A stretch of 64,000 bases of DNA from CBDCGJ01 sp965238305 (lineage in GTDB: Bacteria > Pseudomonadota > Alphaproteobacteria > GCA-2731375), in contig CBDEHK010000001.1 of NCBI GenBank assembly GCA_965238305.1, forward strand, positions 3,844,001-3,908,000. The letters are read 5' to 3'. The notes beneath the pieces are model-generated. The model did no database searches. It saw only the letters and a program-made list of their open reading frames with translations, and had not been told where the DNA came from. The translations under genes and the position numbers were made by a program. The number at the start of each line of letters is the position of its first letter. The first letter of the stretch is position 1. Below are positions 17,801 to 24,343 of this stretch, piece by piece.

Positions 17801-19217
17801 GCTGCGCTTCGCTGGCGTCTTCGGCCTGAGCCAGAGCTTTATTTTCGGGTGCTTTCATTGCCGCCAGCCGATCTTCCGCCATCCGGCTTTCTTCCTTCTC
17901 CGCTAGGCGGCGGTCCAGGCTGGCCATGATGCCGCCCCGCAGATGAGCGAACTCTTTCTCGATACCCGCCTTGTCGTTCAGCAAACCCGGGATGTCGGAT
18001 TCTTCGTAAGCTTCTTTGACCCCTTTTTTGAACGCCTCAGCGAATGAACCATCCGGTCCCTTAAAGGTGATTTCTGTTGCCGCTAGTGCTTTGGCTTTGC
18101 TGAAATCCCGATCCCAGATCGCGTTCCAGATATCGCCAATATTGGAGAACACATCGCCAAAATAGTTTTTGAAGGAATCGACCCAAGCGCCCATGCGCTT
18201 GAACACAGTGACAAAAAACTCGCCCATCAGCTGGAATTCCAGTTTCGCCGTCGCCACGATCAGCTTTACATCGACCTTAAACAGCTTCGTCCAATAGCTG
18301 AAACGGTCGGTGATCTCATCAAAGACGGCGGTGATCACATCGCCCAGCGAAACAAAATGCCCGCCCCAGTCCGACAGTACATCCCAGTTCTGATAAATAT
18401 AGGTCGCAATACCGGCAATCGCCAAAGCAACCACCCCAATGATCGCCACAATTGGATTGGCCCAGGCAACCGCCGTAAGGGCAAGGAAGCCGTTTCTTAC
18501 CATCTGGATAGCCGGAACCAAGACTTTGGACAAGCTTTTCGCAACACCAGAAATGACCGGCCAGAGCGCAGTGAACGTGCCTTTTGTCTCGCGGATGAAG
18601 TTGACAAACTTAACCACAGCGACGAGGGAAAAAGCAACGGTAACCGCTGTAGAAAACTTGTTGGCCCATTCAAGAACCCAATCGAAGGTTTCTTCCAGAT
18701 TACTTTTAACCTTGGAAGTGAGTTCATCATATAAAGATTCTGTTTTCTTAGTGAGTTGCTCGACGGTTTGGGTGTCGTTTTGAATTCTATTACTGAGATC
18801 ATTGCTTTTCTGAGCAATCGCGTCCAGATGCCCGGAGGTCGTCTTAACGGCAGCCGCGATGCCTGGAATGCCATTGCCGCCATTCGCTGGCTTCATCAAT
18901 TCGCGATATAAGTTTACACTGCGCTGTAATATTTTGTTCAGTTCGCCCAGGTCGCCAGTCGCCAACTTAGTCGGCCCGGAGATTTTCTGAATGCCGCTGG
19001 CAATCGATTGCATGGACTTGTCGAGGCCGCCGAACCCGGCACCCAGCCCACTCAATGATTGACCTAATTTCAAGATCGTTTTGTCGACCGCGTCTAAGTC
19101 AGTCGCAAGGGAATTCGCAGCGGACCTGATATCGCTGAGACTTCTAACAACAATCGCAGCACCCGCCTGCGCCGACCGACCGTCGATCTCAATATCTATG
19201 TTTGCCGCTTCCGCCAT
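14835..19217 (-). CDS. Phage tail tape measure protein
   Basis: By far the longest gene of the block (1460 aa from the ATG at 19217, which follows a GGAG site; an in-frame TTG at 19232 lies inside the terminator T-run and is less likely). The first 180 residues are coiled coil. Two hydrophobic segments follow near residues 185-205 (V-T-V-A-F-S-L-V-A-V-V) and 250-275 (I-V-A-I-I-G-V-V-A-L-A-I-A-G). Then come long helical and Ala/Gly-rich regions, including a hydrophobic stretch near 790-820, and a C-terminal coiled coil. The length suggests a tail of roughly 200 nm if the usual rule of 0.15 nm per residue holds. It follows the tail chaperones, with a moron gene in between. Confidence 0.92.
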   Translation of the reverse strand: MAEAANIDIEIDGRSAQAGAAIVVRSLSDIRSAANSLATDLDAVDKTILKLGQSLSGLGAGFGGLDKSMQSIASGIQKISGPTKLATGDLGELNKILQRSVNLYRELMKPANGGNGIPGIAAAVKTTSGHLDAIAQKSNDLSNRIQNDTQTVEQLTKKTESLYDELTSKVKSNLEETFDWVLEWANKFSTAVTVAFSLVAVVKFVNFIRETKGTFTALWPVISGVAKSLSKVLVPAIQMVRNGFLALTAVAWANPIVAIIGVVALAIAGIATYIYQNWDVLSDWGGHFVSLGDVITAVFDEITDRFSYWTKLFKVDVKLIVATAKLEFQLMGEFFVTVFKRMGAWVDSFKNYFGDVFSNIGDIWNAIWDRDFSKAKALAATEITFKGPDGSFAEAFKKGVKEAYEESDIPGLLNDKAGIEKEFAHLRGGIMASLDRRLAEKEESRMAEDRLAAMKAPENKALAQAEDASEAQLDQLDKIQQTTAAQNKLITDQTQVIQGGTSSVPDAGVQPPVAGVPATACCEEIKALISRLGEPAVAGGKAAGKVIYGNSGEDRNPGQILQLERQWVQQSNELLENQHQLTLAEQDSVVFALEGIEAGAEQLNLGDDLLAQGQERLAVEDDLLSRLGDQNDAYGKLADSAKDGQQQLADGFFQPFADGLRQVKGLISSVFDDLFAGNLKKAKDYWQAFVDIGKNALKNFANTTLTSFSNFAQQTLTNAIFGSTGGSNSNSLSNGDDGLGFGDVLSYGTKAYDFLSGSYDGLISEIGTQVSALGTGSTAAAEAAAIYGTEAASLGAVGSGGAYGTAAGAGSTAAGATPALAVGGFWAAFAVAAAIIIDGFFKTVDNNPNPRVQSNFGVGDDGQLITASSKLTDIGQEDGQVIVDQFNDVITGLMNDMIDSFDLTLTEFEDGAAQLIYSKNNGFQTKINGELVKDFAEKESSPFIAEPGGDPQTVMRFSKGEEAFAEAIADFITRFTEAFTEEGELPETMAKVFANTTAETLEEFLADVNFGIGFETMFKPVQQFVEKTAGPFEIAFDALNEQFDATREKAEELGLELGTLNANIDKATAKFAQDFDKFIGQQIAGITTPVLGELVALQQQTTTAMDEALAVGGDVLQVAELYTLMLADISGAQGDAASEAEASIASFTGLAEQLRDFRSSLLLGDLSTLSPLGKLDENRAQFEDVSRRAQLGDIDAIGDLPGVAQSFLEASQFYNASSEAYASDFAQVMDVLDTTETVAERQVSIAEDQLSALSSIDTGISVMQDAIMTVLERAFAGEQDLGLNPARNTILAAASGYTGDFGNGGFGAFATQTTQGQDLGNNPTLNRLLAAASNFTGDFGGGRFQQYIQGASGLEKQAAREIMLAQGLVPGFNTEGVIRTPTIAADNIMPLFRMNQNEEHHIVRRGRYEEQTNVLTEVRDLLKLMIEHNGAIASETIIKLNNLLDATDETRAELERSNAA

Positions 19218-19230
19218 ATCATTGCTCCAC

Positions 19231-19251
19231 AAAAAAAGCGGCCAAAGCCGC
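19231..19251 (-). terminator. Terminator between the moron gene and the tape measure gene
   Basis: Minus strand: GCGGC-TTTG-GCCGC followed by TTTTTTT. A clean 5-bp G+C stem with a seven-T run, 28 bp after the stop of the 131-aa gene. It completes a promoter-gene-terminator unit inside the late operon. Confidence 0.75.
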
Positions 19252-19278
19252 CTTTACTGTTATTTTTCCCATTTGCGA

Positions 19279-19674
19279 TTATTCGTAAATCTCTATTTCT
19301 TTACCGTCTGCAATAAACAAATCAACATCCAACGGTTCCAAAGTTCCGCCACATTCAAGACGTATTTGTCTCCACTTACCTTCAGAAGTTTTTATCGACA
19401 AAAACTGCTTCTCCCAAATGTACAAAAACCGCTCCTCGTCACCTTCATAAAGGTTATCGCCAATATTTGGCCCTTTATGACTAAATTCAGCGCCATGATT
19501 TGCTGCCTTCTTCAAATAATCTTGGCATGAAATCCAAGCAAGCGCGTCGGGCGAAGGGCCTCTCCTGGCCATATATTGAACAAACTCAACCAAACCCCAG
19601 GACACGAACAACAAGAGGGCCAACATCACTAGATGCGCCCACCAGGGTACTTTATTCTTCTCATCTTCAGCCAT
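19279..19674 (-). CDS. Membrane-anchored moron protein of unknown function
   Basis: A 131-aa protein placed between the tail chaperone and tape measure genes, where no structural gene is expected. Residues 11-33 form one transmembrane helix (W-W-A-H-L-V-M-L-A-L-L-L-F-V-S-W-G). The C-terminal 90 residues are soluble and contain a Cys pair (S-C-Q-D-Y-L-K and L-E-C-G-G). Layout and Cys spacing recall small periplasmic single-domain proteins of Proteobacteria, but I do not recognise the family. It has its own sigma70-like promoter and terminator, the definition of a moron, so it may be expressed from the prophage in the lysogen. Roles in superinfection exclusion or envelope change are possible but unsupported. 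Confidence 0.7.
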   Translation of the reverse strand: MAEDEKNKVPWWAHLVMLALLLFVSWGLVEFVQYMARRGPSPDALAWISCQDYLKKAANHGAEFSHKGPNIGDNLYEGDEERFLYIWEKQFLSIKTSEGKWRQIRLECGGTLEPLDVDLFIADGKEIEIYE

Positions 19675-19712
19675 AAGAACTCACACCCAATTATCACTCA
19701 AAGAATGCGAAC

Positions 19713-19741
19713 ATATTAGGCACAAAACAGGCTGCAGACAA
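19713..19741 (-). promoter_or_regulatory. Sigma70-type promoter of the moron gene
   Basis: Minus strand: -35 TTGTCT (19741-19736), a 17-nt spacer, -10 TAATAT (19718-19713), about 32 bp of leader to the ATG at 19674. The 19675-19954 gap is A/T-rich and shows no supported ORF on either strand. Confidence 0.6.
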
Positions 19742-19954
19742 CTCAATCAAAGAATGAATACGAATATATTTTCCCTACCTCAATGCATATCATATTACTC
19801 ACGCCGCCAGCGTCAACAATGCGTCCTCTCCCGGAATACCCTACATGATAGAATAAATGTTAGTATTTCTATTTTTACGAACAATCGATCTTGGCAAGTC
19901 GGCTTCTTACCAGATGACTATGGAATTCGAATCGGCAGGTGAGCATCATGAAGT

Positions 19955-20697
19955 TCATTTTCCCTTTTTGTCCTGCCGTTCGGCAAAGACTTTCAGGTAT
20001 TCGGCATCCATTTGCTGGATCAGGTAAAGGAAATCGGCGCATTCTGCCGGGTCGACGACGTGTTGGAAGCGGCAATAGGCGTCGATTTCGCTGATCAGGA
20101 TGGGATTGGGGCCAAAGCCGGCCTGACGGGCGTTACTCAGGCGCCAGAAAGCGGCCAAATATTCCTGCTGCACGGAATTGAGGTCGGGGGCGCTATCGAG
20201 GGCGGGGACCGGCTCCCCCCGCTCTAGGCGGTTTCGGAAGAGCTCTCTGGTTTTGCCGTCGCCCCAGCTGAGGTGCCAGCGGACGGCGCTGGCGAGTTTT
20301 TTGCCGCGTCCTCAAGGGCGTGTTTGTTGAAGGTTTCCGCTTCACCGGCGATTTCGGAAATTAGCTCGCGGAATTTCTTTAGCTCGGTGATGACTTTGAG
20401 GGCATTTTCGCGGTTGAATTTCATTGTTTTGCCGCCGCGATCGGTGATGCCTTTCCAATCGAGCAGCAGGCCGTCGACGATGCTTTCGATGGCGATCTGT
20501 TCCTGTTTGGCTTCCGGAATGCGGCCACCGGCTTGCAGAATTTTGCGATAGGGTTTGAGCAGTTGGACGACTTTTTCCCGGTAACGTTTGCTATCGGTGG
20601 AGGCGATTTTGACGCGGACGCCGTCGGAGATTTCGACCCAGATGCCGTCTTCTTCAGCATCCGTATCGGTTTCGAGCAGTTCATAGATATTTGTCAT
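19955..20697 (-). CDS. Tail assembly chaperone, frameshifted long form (gpGT-like, 247 aa)
   Basis: The product is made by a -1 ribosomal frameshift at the A-AAA-AAC heptamer (20302-20296). The first 134 residues come from the 0-frame gene. After the slip the -1 frame continues L-A-S-A-V-R-W-H-L-S-W-G-D-G and then R-L-E-R-G-E-P-V-P-A-L, followed by Q-Q-E-Y-L-A-A-F-W-R-L-S, to the stop at 19955. The -1 frame has no stop between the slip site and its end and no convincing start of its own (only an internal GTG at 20173). This matches G/GT pairs of lambda-like phages: the long form binds the tape measure and the tail tube protein during assembly and is absent from virions. Confidence 0.85.
20224..20697 (-). 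CDS. Tail assembly chaperone, short form (gpG-like)
   Basis: A 157-aa 0-frame product between the tail tube and tape measure genes, the fixed position of tail chaperones. Residues 20-35 are a short beta region (W-V-E-I-S-D-G-V-R-V-K-I-A-S). About 40-115 are helical, with Y-R-E-K-V-V-Q-L-L-K-P-Y and N-A-L-K-V-I-T-E-L-K-K-F, and the tail is a Ser/Ala/Pro-rich linker that is replaced in the frameshifted form. Most ribosomes should make this form. Confidence 0.85.
   Translation of the reverse strand: MTNIYELLETDTDAEEDGIWVEISDGVRVKIASTDSKRYREKVVQLLKPYRKILQAGGRIPEAKQEQIAIESIVDGLLLDWKGITDRGGKTMKFNRENALKVITELKKFRELISEIAGEAETFNKHALEDAAKNSPAPSAGTSAGATAKPESSSETA
20275..20302 (-). promoter_or_regulatory. 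Programmed -1 frameshift signal (slippery site plus hairpin)
   Basis: Slippery heptamer A-AAA-AAC at 20302-20296 in the correct 0-frame phase. Two nucleotides later a perfect 7-bp hairpin GCCAGCG-CCGTC-CGCTGGC spans 20293-20275. The spacer is shorter than the usual 5-9 nt, so partial melting or a larger structure further downstream may be the true stimulator. Confidence 0.8.
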
Positions 20698-20822
20698 GGA
20701 ATTCTTTCAGGTTTGAGCGAGAGGAATTGGGGCGGCGGCAACCCGACAACCGCCGCCCCGCCTCACGCGAGGGGTCTGGGTAGGGTTCGGGTTTGCGGTG
20801 GGAAGGTATTTTGAAGACCATG

Positions 20823-20893
20823 CCGCCCGCTCCCCCTGCGCGACCACCCATAAGGGTACACTCATTGGGTGGTCAGGCAGGGGGAGCGGGCGG
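20823..20893. repeat. 71-nt imperfect inverted repeat between tail tube and chaperone genes
   Basis: Outer arms of 17 bp are perfectly complementary (20823-20839 and 20877-20893, core GCTCCCCCTGC). A 3x3 internal loop follows, then an 8-bp inner stem (ACCACCCA/TGGGTGGT) and a 15-nt loop. It lies 19 bp after the tail tube stop and is not followed by a U-run in either direction, so it is not a standard terminator. It could process or stabilise the mRNA of the very abundant tail tube protein, or be a small palindromic element. Confidence 0.8.
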
Positions 20894-20912
20894 TTAGGCC
20901 TAGTTATGAGAC

Positions 20913-21836
20913 CTAGATATTGTCGATCTGGAAGTCAGTAAAAGCTGTGCCGTCGTATAGTGCCTGGAATGTCATTTGCGCCATCATGTCTTGATTGACA
21001 CCTTGAGTGACGACCTGGCCAGTTTGGTATTTGATCCGCGGCAAACTAAATCGATAGAAGTTTGTGCCATCGGTCGTATCGAAAGCTAAGCTCGATTCTG
21101 TGCCGGCCATGAATAGATCGTAAAGTTCTTTATCCTCAAAATAGGCCGTCAGATTGCCGGTGATTTCCCGGCGACCATAGCGCACCCCAACCGGAGCCAG
21201 GGAGCCGACCGCATTCTGGGCGCCCAGATTATTGTTCAGACTTAACGACATTTCAGTGAAATAAAGTGTCGTCGTGGTATTGGCGAGCGTGATGCTGGCA
21301 ACATCGGATGGCGCCATGATCGGATTGGTATTGCCATCATTATAGGTCGCCCCGGCGATGATCGCCGTATCCGTCGCATGGCCAGCACCAACCACGCCAA
21401 TGGAGCCGGAGATGATCGAGCCCGGCGAGACATTCATGCTGAGCGAGCCGATGCGGCAACCGGTATAGCGGAAATAATGATCCGGCGTGCCGGTTTCGAC
21501 CTGGCGTTCGAAAGTGAAGCTATCGCTGTCGGAACCTGCTTTCAATACGTTGGTCGAGAACGATCCGCGCAAGGCGGCCTCGAACAAACTGTCGAATTCC
21601 CCGCCAAATGAAAGTTCATAGGCTAAGTCGCCCGAGACGTCCGCACCGGTTTGCACCAGATCGGAGACGGCGGGATCGGGGCGCACTTCGTCGGAAACGA
21701 CATTCTGAATATTGTTGGTCAAGCTTTCCGATGTAAAGCGGACCTTCTGCATGGCCGGGGTGGCCGGCGTGGTGTTCCAAGTGGCTTCTGGGATAAAAGA
21801 CAGGACGACGCCTGAGCTATCTGCAAATTCTGGCAT
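20913..21836 (-). CDS. Phage tail tube protein
   Basis: A 307-aa beta-rich protein of the long tail tube type. Recognisable segments: F-I-P-E-A-T-W-N-T-T-P (about 14-24), V-R-F-T-S-E-S-L, then S-D-E-V-R-P-D-P near 47-54, a D-V-S-G-D-L-A-Y-E-L-S-F-G-G strand, and G-V-R-Y-G-R-R-E-I-T-G-N-L-T-A-Y-F near 220. These are the usual features of tube proteins upstream of a G/GT chaperone pair. It should be the most abundant tail protein. A clean terminator hairpin precedes it and a long inverted repeat follows it. Confidence 0.88.
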   Translation of the reverse strand: MPEFADSSGVVLSFIPEATWNTTPATPAMQKVRFTSESLTNNIQNVVSDEVRPDPAVSDLVQTGADVSGDLAYELSFGGEFDSLFEAALRGSFSTNVLKAGSDSDSFTFERQVETGTPDHYFRYTGCRIGSLSMNVSPGSIISGSIGVVGAGHATDTAIIAGATYNDGNTNPIMAPSDVASITLANTTTTLYFTEMSLSLNNNLGAQNAVGSLAPVGVRYGRREITGNLTAYFEDKELYDLFMAGTESSLAFDTTDGTNFYRFSLPRIKYQTGQVVTQGVNQDMMAQMTFQALYDGTAFTDFQIDNI

Positions 21837-21852
21837 TAACGGCCTCCAATAG

Positions 21853-21871
21853 AAAAAGCCGCGAATGCGGC
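21853..21871 (-). terminator. Terminator between the tail terminator and tail tube genes
   Basis: Minus strand: GCCGC-ATTC-GCGGC followed by TTTTTCT. It is 39 bp after the stop of the 132-aa gene and only 16 bp before the tail tube start codon. Confidence 0.7.
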
Positions 21872-21909
21872 GGTTTGAAAAAACGGATTAAATGCGGGTC
21901 GAATGGGTG

Positions 21910-22308
21910 TTAAGAGAAAGTGTCGGAGCGATATGGGATCTGGACGTTCATCTGATAATGGGTCTCATCCGGGCCAATGCGAACGCTGACCGGATCGCCG
22001 CACAGCAATTTGCTCAGACGAAGATGGCGAAACATGGTCGCAATTTCATCGCTAAGGCTTAGCGCTTCACCGGCCCCTTGGTCCAGGGGTGTGAATATTT
22101 GCACAAAAGCCAATCCGGTACGCCGTACATGGCTGGCGCCAACGCTGGCGGTCGATGCGGAAGCCGGCGACACGGAAAGACGCACCCAGGTTTCCATCGG
22201 CGGCGTAAAATTGACATTGTCATGGGCGATCAGGATTTCAGGATGCGCCACGCCAAAATTATCCACAAAGTGGTTGATGATAGACTGTACATCCGAAGAA
22301 ACACTCAT
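21910..22308 (-). CDS. Phage tail terminator protein (DUF4128-like)
   Basis: A 132-aa protein with the layout of tail completion/terminator proteins. It has an N-terminal helix (S-S-D-V-Q-S-I-I-N-H-F-V-D-N-F), a W-V-R-L-S-V-S strand, an F-V-Q-I-F-T-P-L-D-Q-G-A-G-E-A-L strand-helix, and a C-terminal Y-Q-M-N-V-Q-I-P-Y strand. It would cap the tail tube and join it to the head. The start overlaps the upstream gp10-like gene by 4 bp. Confidence 0.75.
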   Translation of the reverse strand: MSVSSDVQSIINHFVDNFGVAHPEILIAHDNVNFTPPMETWVRLSVSPASASTASVGASHVRRTGLAFVQIFTPLDQGAGEALSLSDEIATMFRHLRLSKLLCGDPVSVRIGPDETHYQMNVQIPYRSDTFS

Positions 22309-22700
22309 CCGATGGCTCCAACATTTAGCTGGCTAAGGGTGACGGCAACCATGCCGGCGGGTGCCTGTGTGGAATTCCCGGCTTCCAACTCGCGGATATA
22401 GGCGACATTGTTCACGATATGAATGACCTCAAAAGGTTTTGCATCCATGATCACTTTCATGCCTGCTTCGATCGTGGCAGTACCGTCCGGGTCCAAACGT
22501 TCGCTGGCGGTCGTGGCCGGAGAGACAGTGCTAACTTGCCAGCCGCCGCGCGCCAGACCGCTTGCTACTGGCGTCATATGGACGACGCCTTCCAGGACGC
22601 GGACCGCCACTTCGGTGGTTTTTTGCAGTACGGCTGCCGGGATATCGTGCTCAACAAATTGGCGAACGGCGCGATCAAACTGGCTTAAATCGACGCTCAT
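22305..22700 (-). CDS. HK97 gp10-like neck/tail-connector protein
   Basis: A 131-aa protein with the gp10 pattern: a long N-terminal helix (F-D-R-A-V-R-Q-F-V-E-H-D), V-R-V-L-E-G-V-V-H-M-T-P-V-A-S-G-L-A-R-G-G-W, and a C-terminal N-N-V-A-Y-I-R-E-L-E-A-G strand, the usual N-x-x-x-Y-x-x-x-L-E-x-G motif. It overlaps both neighbours by ATGA or similar, forming a coupled connector cassette. Confidence 0.85.
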   Translation of the reverse strand: MSVDLSQFDRAVRQFVEHDIPAAVLQKTTEVAVRVLEGVVHMTPVASGLARGGWQVSTVSPATTASERLDPDGTATIEAGMKVIMDAKPFEVIHIVNNVAYIRELEAGNSTQAPAGMVAVTLSQLNVGAIG

Positions 22701-23071
22701 CGGGTGATTTCTAATTGGTGCACGATGGCTTTACCTGCCGGACGCGTTGGCGTGGCACCGACAACCGACCATGTCTCACTGCCGATCACCAAGTCATCGC
22801 CACTTTTGGGATTGATCGGTAAGTCTTTGGCGGCCAACAGAACTTTGCGACGGTTTTCTTCGACCAAGGTCCCGCTGGCCATGGAAGTATCAGCAGTACG
22901 GGTTAGCGCCAAATCGACCCCTACAACTTCATATGAATTGGTTGTGGAACTACTGGTCAAAGTGTTGGGGTCGAAGGAAGATGCGGTCCGACGCAAGGTC
23001 ATGGTCTGGCCGAATTTTGCAATCAACGCATCCGCTGACTGTATCACGCCGGAATAGTCAAATGGGCTCAT
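22697..23071 (-). CDS. Phage head-tail stopper-like protein
   Basis: A 124-aa beta-rich protein with K-F-G-Q-T-M-T-L-R-R (about 19-28) and a C-terminal L-E-I-T-R end. The middle segment E-E-N-R-R-K-V-L-L-A-A-K-D-L-P-I-N-P-K-S-G-D-D and I-G-S-E-T-W-S-V-V-G fit head closure (stopper) proteins. Position between adaptor and gp10-like genes supports it. Both ends overlap the neighbours. Confidence 0.7.
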   Translation of the reverse strand: MSPFDYSGVIQSADALIAKFGQTMTLRRTASSFDPNTLTSSSTTNSYEVVGVDLALTRTADTSMASGTLVEENRRKVLLAAKDLPINPKSGDDLVIGSETWSVVGATPTRPAGKAIVHQLEITR

Positions 23072-23598
23072 GCGCGCACCAGATCGTTTCGATCATTATT
23101 GACCGGGCCGTCATGTAGACCGTTGATTAGAAGCTCTATCTCCGGAAAGTGTTTTTGCCGCGGCGCCCAATTTTGGTATTCCGTGGTTTCCGAAATCGCG
23201 CCGGCGACGGACACCGCCTTGCGTTTGATCGCGTTGTCTTTCGTGAAGGTCGACACCAGACCATCCGACAAAGCTTCCTTCGCCAGGATGCAAATGGCGT
23301 CGATCATGGCTTGCGGGATTGTTTGTGACGATTGCTCCTCACCTTCCTTGTCAACGACGGCGGAACGCGGCCAAGCCAATGCTTGACTTATTGACACCCT
23401 TGCCCCTTTCCAGCGAAAAGCATGATCCAGATAGGTAGCGGCCTGACGAATGGCGGCTTCACGATCAGCGGTCGCGGCTGCGATCCAACTGGTGTCGCTC
23501 AATCGGCCATGACGAGACCAATAATCGTCTGTATCCGTTACCGACACATACGTTTCGGCGCCTGCCACAACCGACCCATCTTCGACAATTAACGCCAT
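23068..23598 (-). CDS. Phage head-tail adaptor (DnaT-like domain family)
   Basis: A 176-aa protein. The Y-V-S-V-T-D-T-D-D-Y-W-S-R-H-G motif (about 17-31), a helix A-A-I-R-Q-A-A-T-Y-L-D and the short A-L-A-W-P-R-S-A-V motif near 90 are the signature of the phage family labelled DnaT-like. It sits where gp6-type head-tail adaptors are encoded, so adaptor is the better functional guess. The label refers to sequence family only; no replication role is implied. Confidence 0.75.
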   Translation of the reverse strand: MALIVEDGSVVAGAETYVSVTDTDDYWSRHGRLSDTSWIAAATADREAAIRQAATYLDHAFRWKGARVSISQALAWPRSAVVDKEGEEQSSQTIPQAMIDAICILAKEALSDGLVSTFTKDNAIKRKAVSVAGAISETTEYQNWAPRQKHFPEIELLINGLHDGPVNNDRNDLVRA

Positions 23599-23602
23599 AT
23601 CA

Positions 23603-23965
23603 TTAACCGTTCAGGTCAAGATCGGCATCGGTCAGCGTATAGGTCCCGTCCGCCCCAAAGGTTTCGTCTGTAACATCAGCACCACCAAGGAATGTGCCGC
23701 CGGATGATGCCGACCAAAACCCCACATGGGTGACCGTTGTCCCACCAGGTACGCTAAAGACCGGTTGGATGGAGCTGTCCAAAGCGCCCGCGGCAGCGGC
23801 GCTAAAGGTTATTGACTGACGCGCATAAGCCCCACCGGTCACTTCGCTCGCGCCAGTGTCAGCGGGGTCAGCTGTGTGCAGGGAAGTGTGCGTCAACACG
23901 GTGACTGGATTAGTGCCGTTCAACGCGTCCAACATCAGGTTCTTAGCGGAAGTGCTATAGGGCAT
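23603..23965 (-). CDS. Small phage virion protein of the tail-fibre-like family
   Basis: A 120-aa protein with S-L-H-T-A-D-P-A-D-T-G-A-S-E-V and G-G-A-Y-A-R-Q, then V-T-H-V-G-F-W-S-A-S-S-G-G. This set of motifs is widespread in phage structural proteins, sometimes annotated as tail fibre. Here it lies among head genes, so a head decoration or appendage role is as likely. Function not established. Confidence 0.65.
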   Translation of the reverse strand: MPYSTSAKNLMLDALNGTNPVTVLTHTSLHTADPADTGASEVTGGAYARQSITFSAAAAGALDSSIQPVFSVPGGTTVTHVGFWSASSGGTFLGGADVTDETFGADGTYTLTDADLDLNG

Positions 23966-23979
23966 TTGTTGATCTCCTA

Positions 23980-24312
23980 TCAGATAAGGTCTTTGATGAT
24001 TGTGATGTTTCCCGAAAATACGGTGCTGATATCACCCAGCGTATCGGTGACTTGGGCCTCATGGTAAAAATCGCCTTCCAATGCATCAGTATCCAACGGA
24101 TCAAGCGTCACGGTGAATTCCCCGTTGACCGCATCGGTAATCGCGATCCCGGAACCCACGCTTTTCGAGATTTCAGCACTGCCATAGACTGATCGAGCCA
24201 ATTGCCAGGATATCACTGCGCCAGTAAGGTCAACTGCGGTATCGTTGTCATCGGTCACAGAGACAACGAGGCGTTTTGAATCGCCACTTACAAACTCAAT
24301 CTTCTCTGACAT
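23980..24312 (-). CDS. Phage Ig-like/BppU-like domain protein
   Basis: A 110-aa beta-sandwich protein. A hydrophobic strand pattern runs through V-V-S-V-T-D-D-N, D-L-T-G-A-V-I-S-W-Q-L-A-R, N-G-E-F-T-V-T-L-D-P and F-Y-H-E-A-Q-V-T-D. The D-L-T-G-A pattern occurs in the N-terminal domain of upper baseplate (BppU) proteins and in Ig-like decoration modules. With its position in the head module it may decorate the capsid. Only the fold guess is supported. Confidence 0.6.
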   Translation of the reverse strand: MSEKIEFVSGDSKRLVVSVTDDNDTAVDLTGAVISWQLARSVYGSAEISKSVGSGIAITDAVNGEFTVTLDPLDTDALEGDFYHEAQVTDTLGDISTVFSGNITIIKDLI

Positions 24313-24343
24313 CCATTGATCTCCGCGCTTGTAATTTGAGGAC

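Noticed and set aside
19754..19942. Plus-strand ORF of 62 codons upstream of the moron gene
   Set aside because: Opposite to all phage genes, no ribosome site, and the composition is that of the A/T-rich promoter region.
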